Shown here: piece by piece, positions 61,186 through 64,000 of the stretch
Numbering within the stretch: the stretch's first letter is position 1
How the letters are laid out: each line of letters starts with the position of its first letter
Origin: Nonomuraea roseoviolacea subsp. carminata
GTDB taxonomy: Bacteria > Actinomycetota > Actinomycetes > Streptosporangiales > Streptosporangiaceae
Length of the DNA: 64,000 bases
Assembly: GCF_024172185.1 (NCBI RefSeq)
Contig: NZ_JAMZEC010000001.1
Coordinates: 4,794,001-4,858,000 of the forward strand
Direction: 5' to 3'
Notes under the pieces: model-generated
The model's database searches: none
What the model saw: the letters and a program-made list of their open reading frames with translations, nothing else
What the model was told of the DNA's origin: nothing
Made by a program: the position numbers and the translations under genes

Positions 61186-61876
61186 GCCTGGCAGCTTACC
61201 TATTTGTGTAAACCGACCAGTAGAGGCCCGGCCGATAAAATGTTGCGAATCCAAGTCAACCCGTCTGACTCGCCGGGTCAGCGAGCCTGCTCAGCGCGCC
61301 CATGCGGCCGCGAACCGTCGTGCCGTCCACATGGTGGGGGTCCGGGCGGCCTCGCCGCAAGAGACGCGCGTCACCCGGCTCCTCCGCGCCCGCCGCGCGT
61401 CTCCTTCGCGGGCGCCGGGGATCCCGTCCCTTCCCGAGCGGGGCGGAATGGTGTTCTCGCAGCTCCGAGGCCCTTTTCGCGGTGACTCGTCCGGCGCGGA
61501 GAAATGCCTATTACGCCGACAAAGGGGTTCGTGCCGCCGGCGCAAGGGTTACGCGGGGAACTTTGGGGTGCGGTAGGCCGGTTGTAAGGGTGTCGTAAGG
61601 GGGTGGGGGCAGAGTGAAGCTACTTACGAGGCGACTCCTCAAGAATCCGGAAAGTGTCCGCCACGATCGGCAGAATGGGGAGCACGCGTCGGAGGTACGA
61701 CCAAGTCAGCGACCATGACGGCTTCACCCGAAGGACGTGATGAGGATGCGCCAGACCCAGGTTCGCCCCCAGCCGAGGAAACCGGCCGGTCCCTCCCTCG
61801 ACCTTCGCACGCCGTCGGGGCGCAAGCTGCCCTTCTGAAAACCCCCATCGCAGGAGCGTCCTCTGAGAGGTGCACG
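61186..61876. other. 691-bp stretch without a convincing gene
   Basis: This long gap separates the kinase pair from the DUF5999 gene. I see only short frames with no family resemblance; the best is a 27-residue frame at 61504-61587 (MPITPTKGFVPPAQ...) with a poor ribosome site. The end near 61200 is AT-richer and should hold the kinase promoter. The middle contains the 11-bp direct repeats listed separately. A small RNA is possible but no specific structure stands out. Confidence 0.5.
61573..61601 (+). promoter_or_regulatory. Three heptamers spaced 11 bp (OmpR/PhoB-type site)
   Basis: GTAGGCC (61573), GTAAGGG (61584) and GTAAGGG (61595) start exactly 11 bp apart. Such helically phased direct repeats are typical binding sites of OmpR/PhoB-class regulators. 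The nearest downstream gene is DUF5999 at 61877; an OmpR-class regulator is encoded at 45643. A link is speculative. Confidence 0.5.
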
Positions 61877-62065
61877 ATGTGCAGTCACTTCCCCCTCTGC
61901 CCCGCCGCCGGATCGCCCGACCGTGAGGCGGCCCACGTGATCTCGGCCCACCCCGACCAGGGCTGGAGCCTGCTCTGCAACGGCGTCGTGCTCTTCGAGG
62001 ACACCGGCCTCCTGCTGCCCGACGGCAGCGTCGTGGCGCCCCACCGCGCCCCCGCGCTCGCCTGA
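61877..62065 (+). CDS. DUF5999 small protein
   Basis: A 62-residue protein starting MCSHFPLCPAAGSPDREAAH, then HPDQGWSLLCNGVVLFEDTG, the core of the actinobacterial DUF5999 family. Three cysteines and a His near the N-terminus could bind metal. The function is unknown. I chose ATG 61877, which has GAGAGG just upstream and matches the family's length; the longer open frame to 61715 has no homology. Confidence 0.85.
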   Translation: MCSHFPLCPAAGSPDREAAHVISAHPDQGWSLLCNGVVLFEDTGLLLPDGSVVAPHRAPALA

Positions 62066-62245
62066 CCCCGCGAGACCTCCTGGCAGCCGCTCGGACGACG
62101 CAGCCGTGAGGCCCCGGCCGGCGGGCCGGCGGGGCAGCACGTCCGGCTCAGCGACGGCCGATCGACAGCACCGGGCCGGTGCGGTCGGTGAAGAAGTCGT
62201 CCCTTTCGTAGATCTAGCTGCAACTGCTGCCCTACGATCTTCCTT
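62066..62245. other. Junction region with candidate host-gene 3' stump (possible attL)
   Basis: Read on the minus strand, 62205 down to 62152 gives YERDDFFTDRTGPVLSIGRR followed by TGA, which looks like a protein C-terminus. The frame is closed by a stop immediately upstream of it, next to the integrase gene. GC-rich dyads near 62112-62137 may terminate convergent transcription. This fits the left attachment junction of an element that split a host gene; no second half is visible in the window. Confidence 0.4.
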
Positions 62246-63925
62246 GTGATCGAGAACCCCCGCATCCTCGGAGTCATACGCCTGAGCGTCACCACCGATG
62301 CCAGCACCGCCCCGGAACGGCAGCGCGCCGCGATCGAGCACTGGGCCAGTTCCCCATACATCAACGGGACCGTGATCGGTTGGGCCGAAGACCTGGATGT
62401 GTCCGGCGGCCTGGACCCCTTCAAGAGGCCGAAGTTAGGCCCATGGCTTCGGGAACGTGCCAATGAGTTCGATGTCGTCGCAGTGCTCAAGATCGACCGG
62501 CTCACCCGCCGATCCAAACACTTCGCCGAGATGATGGAGTGGTGTCAGGAGCGGGGCAAGACGATCGTCTCTGTCACCGAGGGCATCGACATGTCCACGC
62601 CGATGGGGAAGATGTTCGCGCAGATCATCGCGGCCTTCGCCGAAGGCGAGTTGGACACCATCCGTGCTCGCGTCCAAGCCAGCGCTCAGACACGGCTGGA
62701 GATGGGCGTATGGACTGGGGGAGTGCTCCCGTTCGGCTACCAGTTCGTGGACAGTTCAAGAGGGAAGGGTAAGAAGCTGGCCCAGGACCCTGAGTACGCG
62801 GCGCTGCTCCGGGAGATCGTGGACAGGATCAAGGCGGATTGGTCGGCATACCGAATCGCCGTGGACCTCAACCAGCGCAACGTGCCGACCTGGCGCGACT
62901 ACCTGCGGATCAAGGCTGGGAAGCCAGCGCGCGGGATCAAGTGGAACTCAAGCACGATCGTCGCCATCGCCACCAATCCGACCGCAGCCGGGTTCTACAC
63001 CTACAAAGGTCAGCAGGTAGAAGACGAAGAGGGTAACCCGATCATGATTGCATCGGACCCGATCATGACTGCCGCTGAGTGGAACCAGATGGTAGTTCGC
63101 TTCACCACCGACGAACGCAAGGCCGTTAGGTCCATCCCCTCCCGGTCAATGCTCGGAGGCGTCGCAATCTGTGGCCTCTGCGGGGCCAACCTGTCGTCTG
63201 CAAAGAAGACGAAGCAGAATAAGAGCGGACCGGCTGATTACTTCTATTACACCTGCAACAACCTCCAGAACGGCACGTGCACACTCCCCGGACGCGCGAA
63301 GCGCCCATTCCTTGATGATCTCGTCAATGAGACTATAACCAGGCTCTTCGGTGGTGCCCCCGTCTTTGAGAAGTCCTCTGTGGACTCAGGGCCGCTCAGG
63401 ATCGAGCTGGATGCGGTTCGTGCTCGACTCGATCGCCTAGAGGGAGACTATATGGCGGGGATGTACGACGGAGAGGGGCAGGACGAGTCCTATTGGAAGA
63501 TGCATAAAAACCTCTCTGCGAAGGTCTCCCGGCTTCGGGCTGAAGTGGAGGTAATCGATTCCTCTCCTAGATACCTAAACACTGGCCGCACCTATGGCGA
63601 GGTCTGGTCAGAGAAGGACGACGAACAGAAGCGTGCCTTTCTTAAAAAGCACAACATTACGATCGCTGTCTTCAAGGACTTGGTTGACCACTCTCGCGAA
63701 AGCGTCGTGATTGAGTTCAAAGAGCTGGGTGAGATAGTTCGGGAGAATAACCTTCTGATAGAGGACATCGTCCAAGAGGGAAGCGTGTACCTGAATGCTT
63801 CCGGCTTTTACCGATATGGCTGGAACACGCCAATTGGAGATGACGGAAGCGTGCCGACCGTGGAGCAACTTAGAAAGATCGCGAAGAGGCGAGTCGCGCG
63901 GAAGCGCGCTGCGGCGGTCACGTAG
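62246..63925 (+). CDS. Large serine recombinase (integrase)
   Basis: A 559-residue site-specific recombinase. The resolvase domain has the catalytic Ser14 in GVIRLSVTTD, the Arg-rich VLKIDRLTRRSKHF and GKMFAQIIAAFAEGELDTI. The recombinase domain begins near GVWTGGVLPFGY. A zinc ribbon has CGLCGANL with YYTCNNLQNGTC, and coiled-coil segments follow (LRIELDAVRARLDRL). GTG 62246 is the start. Base and codon use are much less GC-rich than the neighbours (28 of 60 G/C at 63601-63660), a sign of transfer. Such enzymes integrate phages and integrative elements without host factors; the cargo would lie to the right. Confidence 0.95.
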   Translation: MIENPRILGVIRLSVTTDASTAPERQRAAIEHWASSPYINGTVIGWAEDLDVSGGLDPFKRPKLGPWLRERANEFDVVAVLKIDRLTRRSKHFAEMMEWCQERGKTIVSVTEGIDMSTPMGKMFAQIIAAFAEGELDTIRARVQASAQTRLEMGVWTGGVLPFGYQFVDSSRGKGKKLAQDPEYAALLREIVDRIKADWSAYRIAVDLNQRNVPTWRDYLRIKAGKPARGIKWNSSTIVAIATNPTAAGFYTYKGQQVEDEEGNPIMIASDPIMTAAEWNQMVVRFTTDERKAVRSIPSRSMLGGVAICGLCGANLSSAKKTKQNKSGPADYFYYTCNNLQNGTCTLPGRAKRPFLDDLVNETITRLFGGAPVFEKSSVDSGPLRIELDAVRARLDRLEGDYMAGMYDGEGQDESYWKMHKNLSAKVSRLRAEVEVIDSSPRYLNTGRTYGEVWSEKDDEQKRAFLKKHNITIAVFKDLVDHSRESVVIEFKELGEIVRENNLLIEDIVQEGSVYLNASGFYRYGWNTPIGDDGSVPTVEQLRKIAKRRVARKRAAAVT

Positions 63926-63937
63926 CTTCGAGTTTGG

Positions 63938-63968
63938 TCACGGGCTCCGCCTCGTGGTGGGGCCCGTG
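63938..63968 (+). terminator. Hairpin after the integrase gene
   Basis: CACGGGC starting about 63938 pairs with GCCCGTG ending about 63968, enclosing a GC-rich loop, just after the integrase stop codon. Confidence 0.6.
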
Positions 63969-63991
63969 TTATTACGGACGGGGAGTTATAC

Positions 63992-64000
63992 ATGGCAATC
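63992..64000 (+). CDS. Start of a further gene, cut by the window edge
   Basis: ATG GCA ATC is preceded by GGGGAG about 8 bp upstream, a good ribosome site in an AT-richer context. Only three codons are inside the window, so no product can be named. Confidence 0.4.

Noticed and set aside
61504..61587. 27-residue ORF MPITPTKGFVPPAQ...
   Set aside because: The ribosome site is weak and badly spaced and there is no supporting neighbour or family; it is kept only as a note.

Overview
The window comes from a high-GC actinomycete chromosome. Mycothiol S-conjugate amidase, GTP-type PEP carboxykinase, an actinobacterial DUF4307-greA-mca cluster, Hanks-type kinases, many GTG starts, GC-rich hairpin terminators without U-tracts and an AfsR-type regulator all point to Streptosporangiales-like actinobacteria (Nonomuraea or Streptosporangium relatives would fit). 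The genus cannot be proven from the sequence alone. From memory, the gene order thiolase - SGNH hydrolase - cbs - metB - mca/DUF4307/greA - DUF255 protein - Z-isoprenyl synthase - phoH - fumarase echoes M. tuberculosis Rv1074c-Rv1098c, so the backbone looks ancestral, with lineage-specific genes inserted.

Layout. 1-6.1 kb: thiolase (cut by the window edge), PQQ-type lipoprotein, SGNH hydrolase, cystathionine beta-synthase, dienelactone-hydrolase-like protein and imine-reductase-like protein. 6.1-11.1 kb: a large AfsR/SARP-NB-ARC-TPR regulator, a 42-bp tandem repeat and an orphan DesK-type histidine kinase. 11.2-15.5 kb: cystathionine gamma-synthase, small membrane proteins and a VWA protein. 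15.5-18.9 kb: a secreted protein with a duplicated domain, a decayed tnpB-only IS200/IS605-type element and a MoxR ATPase. The IS lies between the MoxR and VWA genes, which are normally partners. 19-24.4 kb: FIST sensor coupled to a repeat-swollen ROK kinase, a lipoprotein, and an ECF sigma factor with a membrane partner. 24.4-37.7 kb: M1 peptidase, HPPD with a divergent Lrp regulator, penicillin-binding protein, DUF255 protein, the mca/greA cluster and an NlpC/P60 protein. 37.7-43.7 kb: pckG with DasR-like operator palindromes, amidohydrolase, Z-prenyl synthase and PhoH. 43.7-49.4 kb: response regulator/kinase/GerMN lipoprotein operon, divergent from a transglycosylase-like gene whose promoter carries a consensus CRP palindrome, then a glycosyltransferase. 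49.4-55.6 kb: a tightly coupled five-gene operon (SDR dehydrogenase, GAF-PucR regulator, MHS symporter, two alpha/beta hydrolases) best explained as uptake and use of 3-hydroxybutyrate oligomers or a related ester. 55.6-61.2 kb: trpD behind a Trp-Trp leader peptide attenuator, fumarase and two tandem Ser/Thr kinases. 61.2-64 kb: a mostly gene-free stretch with an OmpR-type 11-bp repeat, a DUF5999 gene, then a lower-GC large serine integrase next to what looks like the 3' stump of a host gene. This is probably the left edge of an integrated element that continues beyond the window.

The genes combine central metabolism (transsulfuration, gluconeogenesis, TCA, tryptophan and tyrosine turnover), cell-wall and thiol-stress functions, and dense signalling. 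The most unusual features are in-frame minisatellites in coding DNA, an IS whose end supplies a host stop codon, and several clear but untested regulatory sites.
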